From: Prorocentrum cordatum | Taxonomy: Eukaryota > Sar > Dinophyceae > Prorocentrales > Prorocentraceae | Reading direction: 5' to 3' | Assembly (NCBI GenBank): GCA_963575745.1 | Contig: CAUYUJ010016348.1 | Coordinates: 146,001 to 210,000, forward strand | Length of the DNA: 64,000 nt | In this document: positions 1 to 10,410 of the stretch, one piece after another | Layout: every line of letters starts with the position of its first letter | Position numbering within the stretch: the stretch's first letter is position 1 | Program-made: the position numbers and the translations under genes | Notes under the pieces: model-generated | Database searches by the model: none | What the model was told of the DNA's origin: nothing | Seen by the model: the letters and a program-made list of their open reading frames with translations, nothing else

Positions 1-290
1 GGCACCGACTATACACCTGCACTGGTCCTGGCCAGGCCGATCCTAGGCTGAAAACGGGCGTGTCCCCCTACGGGGGGATTTTGGGCGAAAAATGAAAATC
101 CTGCAAAAATACTCCCAAATGGTCAACAAATAATCCCAAAATCGTCCCCAGACTATTTGTTGACTGTTTTTGAATATTCCCCCTGTAGAGGGACGGGCCC
201 GACTTCACCCTAGGCCCAGGGGCATGTACACCGATCCTGGACCCAGGGCGATCCTGGTCAGGATCGGTGTGGGTGCATAGCTGGGGCCTC
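1..290. repeat. Palindromic P-family repeat, split by a MITE
   Basis: The two outer parts (about 1-48 and 208-290) are imperfect inverted copies of each other. Each has a TATACAC/TACACC-type end followed by CCTGG-CCAGG blocks. The MITE at 49-207 sits between them. Related palindromes occur at 11624-11764, 31739-31877 and in fragments near 40330, 40610 and 53690. No protein is encoded. Family name is mine. Confidence 0.6.
49..207. mobile_element. hAT-like MITE, copy A
   Basis: A 159-bp non-coding element with imperfect terminal inverted repeats of about 28 bp (left end TGAAAACGGGCGTGTCCCCC; right end complementary with a few mismatches). The interior also folds, with GTCAACAAATA paired to TATTTGTTGAC. 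It is flanked by 8-bp direct repeats (TCCTAGGC at 41-48, CCCTAGGC at 208-215, one mismatch). Length, inverted ends and 8-bp duplications are those of hAT-type MITEs. A second copy lies at 8148-8305. Confidence 0.8.
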
Positions 291-1229
291 CCTAACCCCT
301 GGCACGCTCTCTCGGCGAGGAGCAGCTGCTGGAGAGCGCCCCGGGGCGGGAAGACCTCCGGGAGCCCAGCGAGAACGTCCGCAAACTCGTCGCCCGGATT
401 CCCGGATCTCACGGTCTTCCCGAAGCGCCGGAGGACCGTGGGCGGCGAGCGGCGGGCTGCATGAGAAAGAAAAGTCCTTCTCAGAAGGCGGCACGGGACT
501 TCTTAGAAGCCCTGGCGCCTTCTGAGGCGTCTTCTGCGCCTTCGGGGCAGGCTTGGACAACTCCTCCGAAGGCGGGGGGACTTCCAAGCCTTCTGAGAAA
601 GCATCCTCCTCCTCGGCTCCCCACCGGGCTCGCCGCCGATACGAGGTCCACGCGGAAATGTGGCAGCACAGCGCGTCCGCTGAAGATACGATTACAGCGC
701 AAGGAGTTCAGATGAAGCGCCGCACCAGCAGGCCGCCGGAGCCTGGCCGCTGGAGAATATACTTGCTCCGGAGCCAGACTTTTATGACAGCCTTGACATT
801 CCACAGTGCTAGAAAGTAACCCTCCAGACCTATAGACCTGTCTGGACTGCGGGCTCCCCGGGGCGCCGGATGCCTGGGGCGGGGCGGCGGAAGCGTTCTC
901 CAGCAGCGCCGCGCGCGGCCGGCCGCCCGCTCCGAGCGCCGCCACCGCGCGCCGCTGCGCCGCCCTCGCCGCCCGCGTGCTCCGCCCTTCCGCGGCCGCC
1001 GCCGCGTCGGCGGGCTCGTCGGCCATGGCCCGGGGCGCCGCGCGCGGGGCTGGAGGCCGCCCAACTGCGTCGAGGCAGGACCGAGGCCAGGAGGGCCACG
1101 ACCACGACGGACTTTCACGACGACTCGGCCTCTGGGCCCCGACTCCGGATCCGCGACATGCTTCCTGGGCGGCGTCGTGAGCACGGCGGAACGTCCCGCC
1201 CTGCTTGGCAGGCTCATTTGACGCAGGTA
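291..1229. other. No confident gene; GC-rich stretch
   Basis: Several overlapping ORFs exist on both strands (for example plus 461-715 and minus 481-1362), but none shows a recognisable domain. The 840-1130 stretch is so GC-rich that open frames are expected by chance. I see no convincing coding signal. Confidence 0.4.
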
Positions 1230-1345
1230 TCCGTCCTGCTTTTCCGTCGCTGTTGCCGCCGTGCGTGTGCAGAAATGCCCTCCCTTTTTTCCTAAGGCGG
1301 GAATATCTGCCGTACTTTCTCGCATCATGTGGGATGCGTTTCTGA
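1230..1345 (+). repeat. Dispersed repeat Q, copy 1
   Basis: The stretch shares its order of blocks (TATCCGTCCT, TTTCCGTCGC, GCGGGAATATCTGCC, then a CTCGCATCATGTGGGATGC end) with 7740-7910 on the same strand and with 16675-16870 in inverted orientation. Non-coding. Confidence 0.5.
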
Positions 1346-1364
1346 TGCAATTCTTCAAGCACTG

Positions 1365-1482
1365 CTTGTTCTCAGGGGTTCTTACTTCTCCTCTGAGGAA
1401 CTGAGCCTGTCTGTAGGTCTGGCGGCTACACTGTCGCCGTCGCCACCCCGTCGCCGCCTCGTCGCCGCCCTCGTTCGAACAG
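1365..1482 (+). repeat. GTCGCCGCC repeat leader of U unit 1
   Basis: This segment (GGGGTTCTTACTTCTCC, then TCTGGCGGCTAC and GTCGCCGCC blocks) matches 17575-17800, where the same leader precedes U unit 3. Part of the large dispersed U family. Confidence 0.5.
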
Positions 1483-1590
1483 CATAGAGTGCACCGCATA
1501 GATTGCACAACAACGATTGCACCACAAGTATCGCATCACATAGCTTGCACAACATACACTGCACCGCGTGGATTGCACATGGTGGATTCT
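1483..1590 (+). repeat. ~14-bp ATTGCACNACATA minisatellite
   Basis: Tandem degenerate copies of a 13-14 bp motif (GATTGCACAACA, CATAGCTTGCACAACATA and variants). The same motif borders other U units at 3030-3265, 17805-17840 and 23715-23770. Confidence 0.65.
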
Positions 1591-1599
1591 CATTAAAAA

Positions 1600-2307
1600 A
1601 CCAAAATAAGATCTACCCCCCCGGAGTTATCGCTACCCCTTTCGGGTATGTAAATCACACCTGATTATGACCACATGTCCATCCTAAATTTGAAATCGCA
1701 ATGTCCCAGGCCAATCGGTTTTCCCCCCCCTGAGGTTCCCTGGTAAAAAAACACACACAACGCGGTGACATTGTTTGTTCTAACATCGCACTTTTCCACG
1801 AATCCCTCGCAACAAATGAAACGAAGTGCGCGCGCGCGCGCCGTCGCGCGCGCATGCCGAAATCCTCCGAAAACCTTCGGTTCCGGAGAGATTTCAAAAT
1901 TGCATTTCCAAAAAAAAAAAACATACAAAAACACATGGTTTCGCAACACCGATTTGCTAAAAAAGCTTACGCGCGAACCCTTGCGAAATCTTTAGAAAAC
2001 CACAGTTTTTTTTGATTTTCACAAACTGCTACCAAACGGGCTTCGCGCGCGCGCATGTCGAAATCTGTCGAACACCCTTGCGCCTGTGCCGTCGCGAAAA
2101 TCCTGTGCAAAAAACGGGACGAAGTGCAGACGCGCGCGCCGTCGCGCGTGTATGCCGAAATCCTTCAAAAACCTTCGGTTCCGGAAAGATTTCAAAATCG
2201 TGTGTCCAAAAAACATACAGAAACACAAGGTTTCGCAACACGGATTTTCAACAAAAGCGTGTGTGCGCGCGCTCTTGTGTCGTCGTCGTCGTCGTCCTCC
2301 CTCCTCC

Positions 2308-2352
<45 letters not shown>

Positions 2353-2419
2353 TGTCTTTCCTCGTCGTCGTCCTCGTCGTCTTCGTCGGCGTATCGTCGT
2401 TGTCCCTCCTATTTCGTCG

Positions 2420-2475
<56 letters not shown>

Positions 2476-3030
2476 TTCACTCCTCCCTCGTCGTTGTCCT
2501 CCTCCCTCGTCGTCGTCGTCGTCGTCGTTCGTCGTCGGCGTCTCGTCGTCGTCCCTCCTATTTCGTCGCCGTCGTCGTCGTCGTCTTCGTCGTCGTTGTT
2601 TTCGTCGTCGTCTTCCCTCCTCCCTCGTCGTTATCGTCGTCGGCGTCGCCGTCCTTCCTCCTTCTTCGTCGTTCTCGCCGTCGCCGTCTTCCCTCCTCCA
2701 TCGTCGTTGTCGTCGTTGTCGCGGTCGTCGTCCTCCCTCCTCCCTCGTCGTCGTCTTCGTTGGCGACGTCGTCGTCGTCTTCGTCGTCGTCGTCGGCGTC
2801 GGCGTCGTCGCCGTCTTCGTCGACGTCGACGTCGGCGGTGTCGTCGTAGTCGGTGTCGGCGGCGCCATCGTCGTCGTTGTCGCTGTCGTCGTCGGTGTCG
2901 TGGCCAAGTACCATGTGGTACCTACCGTCACGGTCTTGTCTTAAGAAGTCTTGCGACCAAGTTGCGGGTGGGAGGGTGGGATGTTTGCACGAGCAGTAGA
3001 GAGGACAGCTTCAAGACGGTGAAAGTGAAT
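1600..3030 (+). repeat. U-family unit 1 (with expanded GTC core)
   Basis: One of about seven related units. Shared landmarks in order are: a GATCTACC...GGAGTTA head, a TCCATCCTAAAT segment, GCGCGCGC-GTCGTC-GCGCGCGC palindromes followed by GCCGAAATCC and AAAACCTTCGG, TCTCGCGCGCGCATGTCGAA, and a tail with AAGTTGCGGGTGGG and GGTGGGATG. In this copy the middle is replaced by the trinucleotide tract at 2278-2903. Frames differ between copies, so I do not regard it as coding. Confidence 0.6.
2278..2903 (+). repeat. (GTC)n microsatellite, ~625 bp
   Basis: Nearly uninterrupted GTC/TCG with local TCCTCCCTC and GGC interruptions. Open frames on both strands (poly-Ser, poly-Val, poly-Arg, poly-Asp) are products of the repeat. 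Other U units carry a short decayed GTC/ATC patch at the same place. Confidence 0.9.
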
Positions 3031-3265
3031 TGCACCACATAGATTGCACTACACAGGGTGCACAACACAAATATAACCACATCGATTGCACAACATATGT
3101 TGCGCCACATCTATTGCACGACTTAGATTAGAGTCCACTACATATCTTGAACAACATACATGGAATTGCGTAGGTTGCACCATATTGGTTCCATTACAAA
3201 TAGAATACACCACATGGGCTACACAACATATATTGCACCACGTAGACTGCACACCACATGTTGTA
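3030..3265 (+). repeat. ~14-bp ATTGCAC minisatellite, second array
   Basis: About 16 degenerate copies of GATTGCACCACATA-like units directly follow the tail of U unit 1. Same family as 1483-1590. Confidence 0.7.
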
Positions 3266-3339
3266 TCTTATAGATCCACCTTTTTAAACAAATATGAGAG
3301 AGAGAGCGTGATCCACCGCCGCTTTACTGTGGAAAATCC

Positions 3340-4750
3340 CCCCCCCTCTTCCTCCGGAACCCGGGTTTCCCCCCCCCCCCCCCCTCTCCTTCGAAAATCC
3401 CCCCCCCTCTGCTGGACCCCCCCCCGCCCCCTTTGCCCCCGGCAAAACCCTCCCCCCACCTAACCCCTTCCCCCCCCCCGTCCGGAAAACCAGGGGGGGT
3501 CACTACCAGTTCGAACCCTCCCCCCCTCCTCCAGAAAACCTGGGGGGGTCACTACCCGTTCAAACCCTCCCCCCGCCTCGCCTCCAAAAAACTGGGGGGG
3601 TTCACTACCGGTTCGAACCCCCCCCCAAACACCGCCGGCAAACGACTCCCAGGTCCTCACCGCCGTCCGCACCACCACTGTCCCCACTGTCCCCACCACC
3701 GGCCCCACTGTCCCCACCAGTGCCCCCACCACTGTCGCACTGTCCCCACTGTCCCGACCACTGTTCCCACCACGGTCCCACTCTCCCTACTTTCCCCACG
3801 GCCCCCACCACTGTCCCACTGTCCCCACCACTGTCCCCACTGTCCCATTTTCCCACTGGTCCCGCCGCTGTCCCACTAAGCTGTCCCACTGTTCCCACCA
3901 CTGTCCTCGCTGTCCCCACCACTGTCCCCACTGTACCTCTGTCCCATTGTCCCACCACCGTCCTCGCCACCGTCCTCACCACTGTCCCCACCACCACTGT
4001 CCCCACCAGTGTCCCACTGTCCCCACCAGTGTCCCACTGTCCCCACACCGCTGTCCCCACCACCACCGTCCCCACGTCCCACAGTCCCCACCCCTGTCCC
4101 ACTGTCCCAACTGTTCACACCATTGTCCCCGCTGTCCCCACCAGAGCCCCCACCAGTGTCGGACTGTCCCCACTCTCCCCGCCATTGTCACACCACGGTC
4201 CCGCTGTCCCCACAGTTCCTAGCATTGTCCCACTGCCCCCACTGTCCCCGCCGCTGTCCCGCTGTGCTGTCCCACTGTCCCCATTGTCCCCGCCACAGCC
4301 CCACTGTCCCCACTGTCCCCACCATTCTCCCAACTGTACTACTGTCCTACCACCGTCCTCACCACCGCCTTCACCACTGTCCCCACCACTGCCGTCCCAC
4401 CACTGTCCCACTGTCCCCACCACTGTCCCGCTGTCCCCTCACCACTGTCCCCACCACCACCGTTCCCACCACTGTCCCACTGTCCCCACACCACTGTCCC
4501 CACCACCACCGTCCCCACCATTTTCCCAATATCCCCATCACTGTCCACCTGCCCCAAGGAGCGGGAATCATTTGCCGGCGGTGAGAGGGGGGGGGGGGGT
4601 TCGAGCCGGTAGCGACCCCCCCCGTTTCATGATGGACTGGGTGGGGGGGGTCAAACCAATAGTGACCCCCCCCCTGGTTTACGAGGAGGGGGGGGGGGGT
4701 TGGGAAACCAGTGCCCCCCCCGGTTGTCCGCCAGCAGCGGTAGAACACGC
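3340..4750. repeat. Foldback block with C/G runs and TGTCCC minisatellite
   Basis: The left flank (3480-3625) has about three copies of a ~60-65 bp unit containing CCAGGGGGGGTCACTACC and TTCGAACCCTCC. The right flank (4580-4720) carries the same sequence inverted (GGGGTTCGAGCCGGTAGCGA). Between them, 3665-4550 is a ~0.9-kb array of CCACTGTCCC-type 9-12 bp units. Long C and G homopolymers occur throughout. Long ORFs here are repeat artefacts. Confidence 0.7.
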
Positions 4751-4779
4751 TCTTTCGAATATTCAGATCTCCCCCCTCC

Positions 4780-6030
4780 CCCCCTGGACTTAACGGCTCC
4801 CTTTCCCGTATTGATATTTACCTACGATTGTGCCCCATCGTCCATCCTGGATATGAACCCGTACCATACCAGGCAAGCCGATATCGGTTCCCCCCTCGTC
4901 CCCTGCCCAAAAAACTAAACGCGCACACTCGTTCATCAAAAACCGTTAAATTTTCAAGAGCCCCTTGCGAAAAAGCGGACGAAGTGTACACGCTCGCGTC
5001 GTCGCGCGAGCATTACGCAATCATCCAAAAACCTTAGGTTTCGTAGGGATTTCAAAACCGAACATGCCGAAACATATACAAACCCATGATGCCACAACAT
5101 ATGTCATAAGAAAAAACGCTTGCGTTCGAGCTCTTGCGAATTATCCGAAAAACGATCGGTTTTCATGACTTTTATAACTTGCGACCAAACGGGCCTCTCG
5201 CGCGCGGATATCGGAATCATTCGGACGCCCGTGCGCGCGTGCTGTCAGCAAGAGTCTGTTGCAACAAATGGGGCGAAATCCATACGCGCGCGTCGTCGCG
5301 CGCGCACGCCTGAATCCTTCAAAACCCTAGGCCTCTTAGGGATTTCGAGCTCGAATGTCCCGAACACATAATACACACGGTTTGGCAACATCCGTTTTCA
5401 AAATTTCCTGCGCTCGCGCTCCTGCGAATTCAAAATGTTCATGCAATTTGGCCAAAAGGGCCCCTCGCGCCGCACGTCGAAATCATTCGAACGCCCTTGC
5501 GCGCGTGCTGGGGGGCTCGACCCGTGTCAAATAACACCATGCGGGCCAGTGTCGCGCATCGGCCGCGCGCGCATGTCGAAGTCCCTCCAAAACCTTCCTC
5601 ACCGACGCGAGGGCGCCGTCATCGTTGTCGGCGTGATCAACATCGGCGCTGTCATTGGTTTTGCCGTCGTCACTGTCATCATCCTCGCCAACATCGCTAC
5701 CAACATCATCGCGTCTACCGTTGTCGACGTTGCCATGATACCGCGCCCGCCCAAGTTGCCGACTCGCACTGAAGTGTCCGCTGGGAATTGCCCAGCGGCC
5801 AGCGCCACCGCGGCCGTGTTGGTAGTGTTAAATTATCTGACCGCTGCGCGCGCGAGCATGCGCGGGCTAGCACGGCCGCAGAAATGCACTAGCCAACTCC
5901 AAGCACTGATCGCAATCGCCGCCGCATGGGTTTTGCAAACCAAGTTGCGGATGGGTGGGTGGGATGATTGCGCGAGCTGTGGAGTGGACAACTTACTGCG
6001 AGCAGAAATGACTTGCAACACGTAGATTGC
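4780..6030 (+). repeat. U-family unit 2
   Basis: Contains the full set of U landmarks: head near 4800-4920, two GCGCGCGYCGTCGCGCGCGC palindromes (near 4990 and 5290), TCGAAATCATTCGAACGCCC at about 5475, the decayed GTC/ATC patch at 5605-5730, and the tail AAGTTGCGGATGGGTGGG at 5942. A 196-codon ORF covers 5435-6025, but the corresponding frame is broken in units 3, 4 and 6, so coding is unlikely. Confidence 0.6.
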
Positions 6031-7148
6031 AGTCTGGGGCGAAATACCACGTAGGATGGAGCCTGTGAGATATCAAGGACTTGAATTTCAGCGGGTGCAA
6101 CTTGGTAGCTCCCAAAAGATCCGCGCGCGCGGCGCTCTTGGGTTTTGTGTTTTCGCACGCGGGGCGTCTTCGCCCAGTGTTAAGCACCAGGGCCATCGCA
6201 GGTCGATCCGGCTCGAACATTATGGTGGAAAGATGGGGTCTAGGGCTCAGGTCGTGACTTGTCGTTGCGATGTTGGAAGTGTTTCGCACCCTTGGATTTC
6301 AGGGTCTTCGCGCCGAGACAAGATCACGACGGCAGGTCTGTGATGGTCAGCGGGCTGCTCTCAGCCGCTGGGGGGCCCGTGCCAGACACCCCGGGGCCGT
6401 CAGCAGACTGGGGAAGGGGTCCAGACCTCGGAGGGGCCACGCTGTGAAAAAATCACGGCGCCCGCCGATGGAGGGAGGAGGAGGAAGGGGCCCCAGGACA
6501 CACAAATAAATACACACAAATAAAAAACACTCCATACGTTCCCGTATTTTCTAGGGTTTTGTCTTCCCCCCCACTTCCCATAGTTTCCAATATTTTCTGG
6601 GGAGTCGACGATTAATTGTGTCTGTGTTTCTTTCCCTCCTGAGAGGAGGAGGGGCAGGAGGAGGAGAAAGATGAGAAGGACGCCGCGACCGCCCGAGAGG
6701 TTGAGGCGCGTCGGAGGCCAAATGCGCCGACATCCCGGCCACGCCAGGCCATCTACGTCCTTCTTCCCCCACACCGCTTGCATCCCTTTCTTCCGTACAT
6801 CAGGTGACGCCAGCACTCGCACTACGCCATGTCGGCACCTGCGACGACAATCACCACGACAAGCCATAATCCAGCTTCCCACAAGCGTGACCGCGAACGA
6901 TAGCAGCAGCACGCACACTGCTATGGGTAGCATCAGCACGCGACCTACTCGACCAACGCTCACAGAAACAGCTCGACTCAGCTCGATAACTTCTCGAAAC
7001 GCACCACACTGCACAACGACCACCGCGACAGCCACCACAAGCTCCCACAAAGGCGGCACCGTGGCGACCAACCTCCAGCCGAACGCTGAGCAGAGGCCCA
7101 TTTACGCGGCCCACGATATCAGCGATAGGCGCAAGCTTAGACAGGTAG
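6031..7148. other. No confident gene; possible membrane ORF on minus strand
   Basis: A minus-strand ORF at 6400-7101 would encode two hydrophobic stretches near its start (about residues 18-35 and 55-85), followed by Arg/Cys-rich and low-complexity sequence. No family is recognisable, and the plus-strand shadow is Thr/Ser-rich. It may be a real small membrane protein, but composition alone could explain it. Confidence 0.2.
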
Positions 7149-7706
7149 AGGAACGACCAATGGACGGCCCAATGGGCAACCCAACATCCCGACGCCTACT
7201 GGAGCAAGGGCGCCAACGGCAAGGGCAAGGGCACCAAGGGCAAGGGCAAGGGCAGCTTCCCCAAGCCGTACGACGACTACACCTCCAAGATTGAGTTTTC
7301 CAATCTTCTGCGCATGCGGACGCACGACCAATCCGCACCGCTGGGGCCCGAGCAGATGCGGTCCCAGGACCTCGAGAAGTGTCTGGCATGGTTCGCCTTG
7401 TCTGGGCCTCCCGGGGGCGCTCCTCGTCACAGCGGCTGGACTCTCCTCGGAGTCCTGACCAGAACGCGGTCTGGAGGCTTGGTCAGCCTCGTCTGGCCAC
7501 GCCAGCCGGACCATCTAAAGGGAAACCAGCCTTCAAAATGCAGGTCCGACCTCCCTTGTGGAGACGGTTTTCCTATCATTCTGGAAGCGCTTTGCCTCCA
7601 CACTGGAAGTTCAACCTCCAAGTTTGACATGTTCGATCCTCTGAGCAGTCTCGCGGGGCGGCGGAGGCGCGGAGGCCTCCGGGCCAGAGCTGGGGGACTG
7701 CCCTGA
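7149..7706 (+). CDS. GKGK-rich ORF, possible exon, unknown function
   Basis: The frame opens after an in-frame TAG at 7146-7148 and runs to a stop at 7706, with the first ATG at 7314. Near the start it encodes a run of Gly-Lys repeats followed by a less biased stretch with SFPKPYDDYTSKIEFSNLL. Such GK-rich segments are common in dinoflagellate proteins, but no domain can be named. The part after about 7420 looks non-coding. A frame without an ATG at its 5' end could be an internal exon or an old gag remnant. I cannot choose between these. Confidence 0.25.
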   Translation, partial: RNDQWTAQWATQHPDAYWSKGANGKGKGTKGKGKGSFPKPYDDYTSKIEFSNLLRMRTHDQSAPLGPEQMRSQDLEKCLAWFALSGPPGGAPRHSGWTLLGVLTRTRSGGLVSLVWPRQPDHLKGNQPSKCRSDLPCGDGFPIILEALCLHTGSSTSKFDMFDPLSSLAGRRRRGGLRARAGGLP

Positions 7707-7739
7707 CTCCGGATCCGCTGTGCTTTTTGGCCGATTCGT

Positions 7740-7910
7740 AGATAGGGCGGAAACTTCCGCCCTACTGCACGAGCTTCTATGATACCCATGTCCGCCTTAC
7801 TTTGCCGTCGCCGTTTCCGTCCTACCTTTGCGGGATTATCCGAATGTACCTTTGGAGGCGGATGTTTCCGCCCTACTTCTTCGCATCGTCTGGGGTGCAT
7901 TTCCGGCATG
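7740..7910 (+). repeat. Dispersed repeat Q, copy 2
   Basis: Best preserved copy. GGGCGGAAACTTCCGCCCTA and GGCGGATGTTTCCGCCCTAC are each inverted repeats around TTCCGCC, and the end matches copy 1 (CTTCGCATCGTCTGGGGTGC). Non-coding. Confidence 0.5.
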
Positions 7911-8147
7911 AGGTTTCAAGTCGGACAATCACCCACACCAAGGCACGTGGACCAGAAAGCAAGCGACACCACCCAACCTACGGCCCCAAAGGGCTCGGCG
8001 TAGACCAGGGAATGTACCGTGGGTATTTGCGTGGTGTGCGCTACGGCCCCCGCTGGGCCGAAGCGGAACATGTAGGGCCGCAGGTGGGGCGGTGCCGTTT
8101 GTTTTTTGGGTCGATGACGGCGGATCCAGAGTCCAGGCGGCCCAGGG

Positions 8148-8305
8148 TTAGGTCGGACCTGTCCCCCTACAGGGGGAGCTTGGGCAAAAAATTAAGAATA
8201 CTCCAAAAATACTCCCAAAATGTTCAAGAATAGTCAAAAAATAGTCCCCAGACTATTTTTGGTATTTTTGAATGTCCCTCCTGTAGAGGGACAGGCCCGA
8301 CTTAA
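8148..8305. mobile_element. hAT-like MITE, copy B
   Basis: A 158-bp element with inverted ends (TTAGGTCGGACCTGTCCCCC at left; complementary right end closing in CCCGACTTAA) and an AT-rich interior holding ATAGTCCCCAGACTATTTTT, also present in copy A. Perfect 8-bp direct repeats GCCCAGGG flank it at 8140-8147 and 8306-8313. No coding capacity, so it depends on a transposase elsewhere. Confidence 0.85.
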
Positions 8306-9224
8306 GCCCAGGGAGGGGGAGCATTGACTCGGACTCTGCGATGCATCGCCGACAGATCGACGATGCGCCCCCGATGTCGACACCGCACGCTCCTGCGCGG
8401 GGTGGGGCACCCATGCCCCAATCGGCCGCCGGAAGCGCCCAGGTCCTGAGATCCGACGTGGCGAACAAGCAGTCGGACTCGATTGGACAGGACACGCGAG
8501 AGGACACAAGACAATTCCGAGGGCCACATTGCCACAATAATGTAGGAAGCATGGGTCGCGAGACACAGGACACAAGGGTACCCTTGATCTGGCAGGGTCG
8601 ACCTACTAATCCGGGCCGCCTGTACGACCACAACCGCAGACCTCATCTTTCTGGCGCATCTTCCGAGCCGGATCGACAAAAGATGCCCCCAGGGCTCGGA
8701 ATAAAGCGAAAACGTCCTGGTGTGAAAAGATGCCACGCCCAGATCTGACGGTCGACCTCCAGACGTGCGACGTCGTGATTTCCCAACCATCCTGTGTTGG
8801 GTTCTCGTTTGGAATCCGCCGACCCCCCCTTGCGGGGGGTGAGAAGGCGTGTGACACGTTAAGCTGTCCCCCTCCCCCTTTCCCCCTCCCCTGGGGTACA
8901 ACATGCTGTTTTGGGGAGAGGGGGGACGAGCGGGGACGAACTCCTAAATGCATCCCTGGGGCTCCGGAGTCACTCCAGAACCCCAAGGCGGCGCATGAGG
9001 TCCAAAACAAAACGCCAAAACGGCTCCACACCAGCACAAGGAAACGTCAAGATCGCCCAAGGTAGCTCCACGATGACGCTAAATCGCTTCGAGACGACCC
9101 ACGAGGCGCTCAAAAGGGCCCAAGAATGCTCCCAGAGGACCGCCGGCCCCCAGAAGCGAAAATCGGCCCATTCCCATGGGAACATCTCACCTTCTTCGTC
9201 CTGACAGCGTCAACGACGGCCCAA
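8306..9224. other. No gene seen; repeat T fragment at 8757-8815
   Basis: The stretch contains short palindromes and a fragment (GACGTCGTGATTTCCCAACC and ATCCTGTGTTGGG) related to the repeat at 42525-42705 and 54131-54234. ORFs on both strands show no domain. Confidence 0.4.
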
Positions 9225-9560
9225 GGGGTTCCCAAGATCGTCCCAAGACGGCCAGTGAGGCCCCCAAGAGAGCCCCATGACAGCCTAAGAAGGCACCAAG
9301 ACGGCCGAAAAGCTCCCCCAGACGGCCCAAGAGAGCCCCAAGAGGACCCTAAGAGGGGCCCAAGAATGGGGATACGACCTGACATTTCGAGCCTTTCTCC
9401 CCAAGATGGCCCCAAGAGCCCCACCGACGCCCCCGAGGCGCCCACAAGAGGCTCCAAGAGGCCCGCAAGGGGTCCCCAAGAAGCCTCCAGGAGCCAGGAG
9501 GCCGCCAAGAAGGCCCAGAAGGCCCCCCAGGTGTCCCCAAGAGCCCCCAAGAGGCCCCTG
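9225..9560 (+). repeat. CCCCAAGAGGC minisatellite
   Basis: Degenerate 9-12 bp units (GCCCCCAAGAGG, GGCCCAAGAG). Related arrays lie at 11490-11560 and 57225-57545. The Pro/Arg-rich ORFs over it are artefacts. Confidence 0.65.
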
Positions 9561-9759
9561 ACAGGCATCCATCCCACGAGCCCCATCAAATGCATCCATG
9601 AAGCTCCTGGCCCACCAGATAACTTCCAAGATCGTCGCAAGCACTCGCTCCTTCTGGGGGGTCGGCGGAATGGCGTAAGCCACTTGAACAGAGCACTGCG
9701 TTCGTGAGTGACTCCTTCTTCTTCTTCTTCTCCTCCCCTCCTCCAGCATCCTCCTGCGC

Positions 9760-10410
9760 TGCTCCCTGGGTGGCTGCGAACTGTGCAGCTATCGCCACTT
9801 TCGTGGGCTCCTGGGAAGCACGCCAGAGTAGCGGAGTACCCGAGACCTCGTAGCTCCCTGGAGTCCCTGGAATGCTGCGAACTGCGCATTTGTCGCAACT
9901 TTCGTGGGCTCCTGGGAGGCACGCCAGAGTTGCAGAGTACCCGAGACATCGCAGCTTCCTGGGGGACTGCGAACTGCGCATCAGTCGCCACCTTCGTGGG
10001 CTCCTGGGAGGCACGGCGGAGTAGCGGAGTACCCGAGACCTCGCAGTCCCCTGAAGGCTGCGAACTGTAAACTGTCGCCACTTTCGTGGGCTTCTGGGAG
10101 ACACGGCGGAGTAGCGGAGTGCCCGAGATCTCGCAGTTCCCTGGGGGGCTGCGAACTGCGCAACTGTCGCCACTTTCGTGGGCTCCTGGGAGGCACGGCG
10201 GAGTAGTGGAGTACCCGAGACCTCGCAGCCCCCCTGGGGGGCTGCAAACTGCGCAACGGTCGCCACTTTCGTGGGCTCCTGGGAGGTTCAGCGGAGTCAG
10301 GGGCCACGCGGATCCAGCCGAAACATCGCGGCTCCCTGGCAGGCTACAAACTGCGCAACTGTTGCCACTTTCGTGGGCTCCTGGAAGACACGGCGGAGAT
10401 GAGAGCAGCG
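9760..10410 (+). repeat. ~92-bp tandem repeat array
   Basis: The core TCGTGGGCTCCTGGGAGGCA starts at about 9801, 9902, 9994, 10084, 10176, 10269 and 10371, giving spacings of 90-102 bp. Units also share CGAGACCTCGCAG and GGGGGGCTGCGAACTGCGCA. The minus-strand ORFs (9110-10741, 9586-10266) arise from this array. Confidence 0.85.

Noticed and set aside
48-700. Bacterial-type promoters, ribosome sites or operons
   Set aside because: Context is eukaryotic repeat DNA; apparent boxes are chance matches.
2012-3042. 300-codon Ser/Val/Arg ORFs in three plus frames
   Set aside because: Translation of the GTC tract; all frames are open, none with protein-like sequence.
3480-4620. GGTTCGAACCC-like sequences resembling a tRNA T arm
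   Set aside because: They recur as part of the C/G-rich tandem unit and lack a cloverleaf around them.
5435-6025. Hydrophobic 196-codon ORF in U unit 2
   Set aside because: The hydrophobic part is the decayed GTC/ATC patch, and the frame is not kept in units 3, 4 and 6.
6400-7101. Minus-strand membrane-protein gene
   Set aside because: Two hydrophobic stretches only, then low complexity; kept as a low-confidence note and not as a gene.
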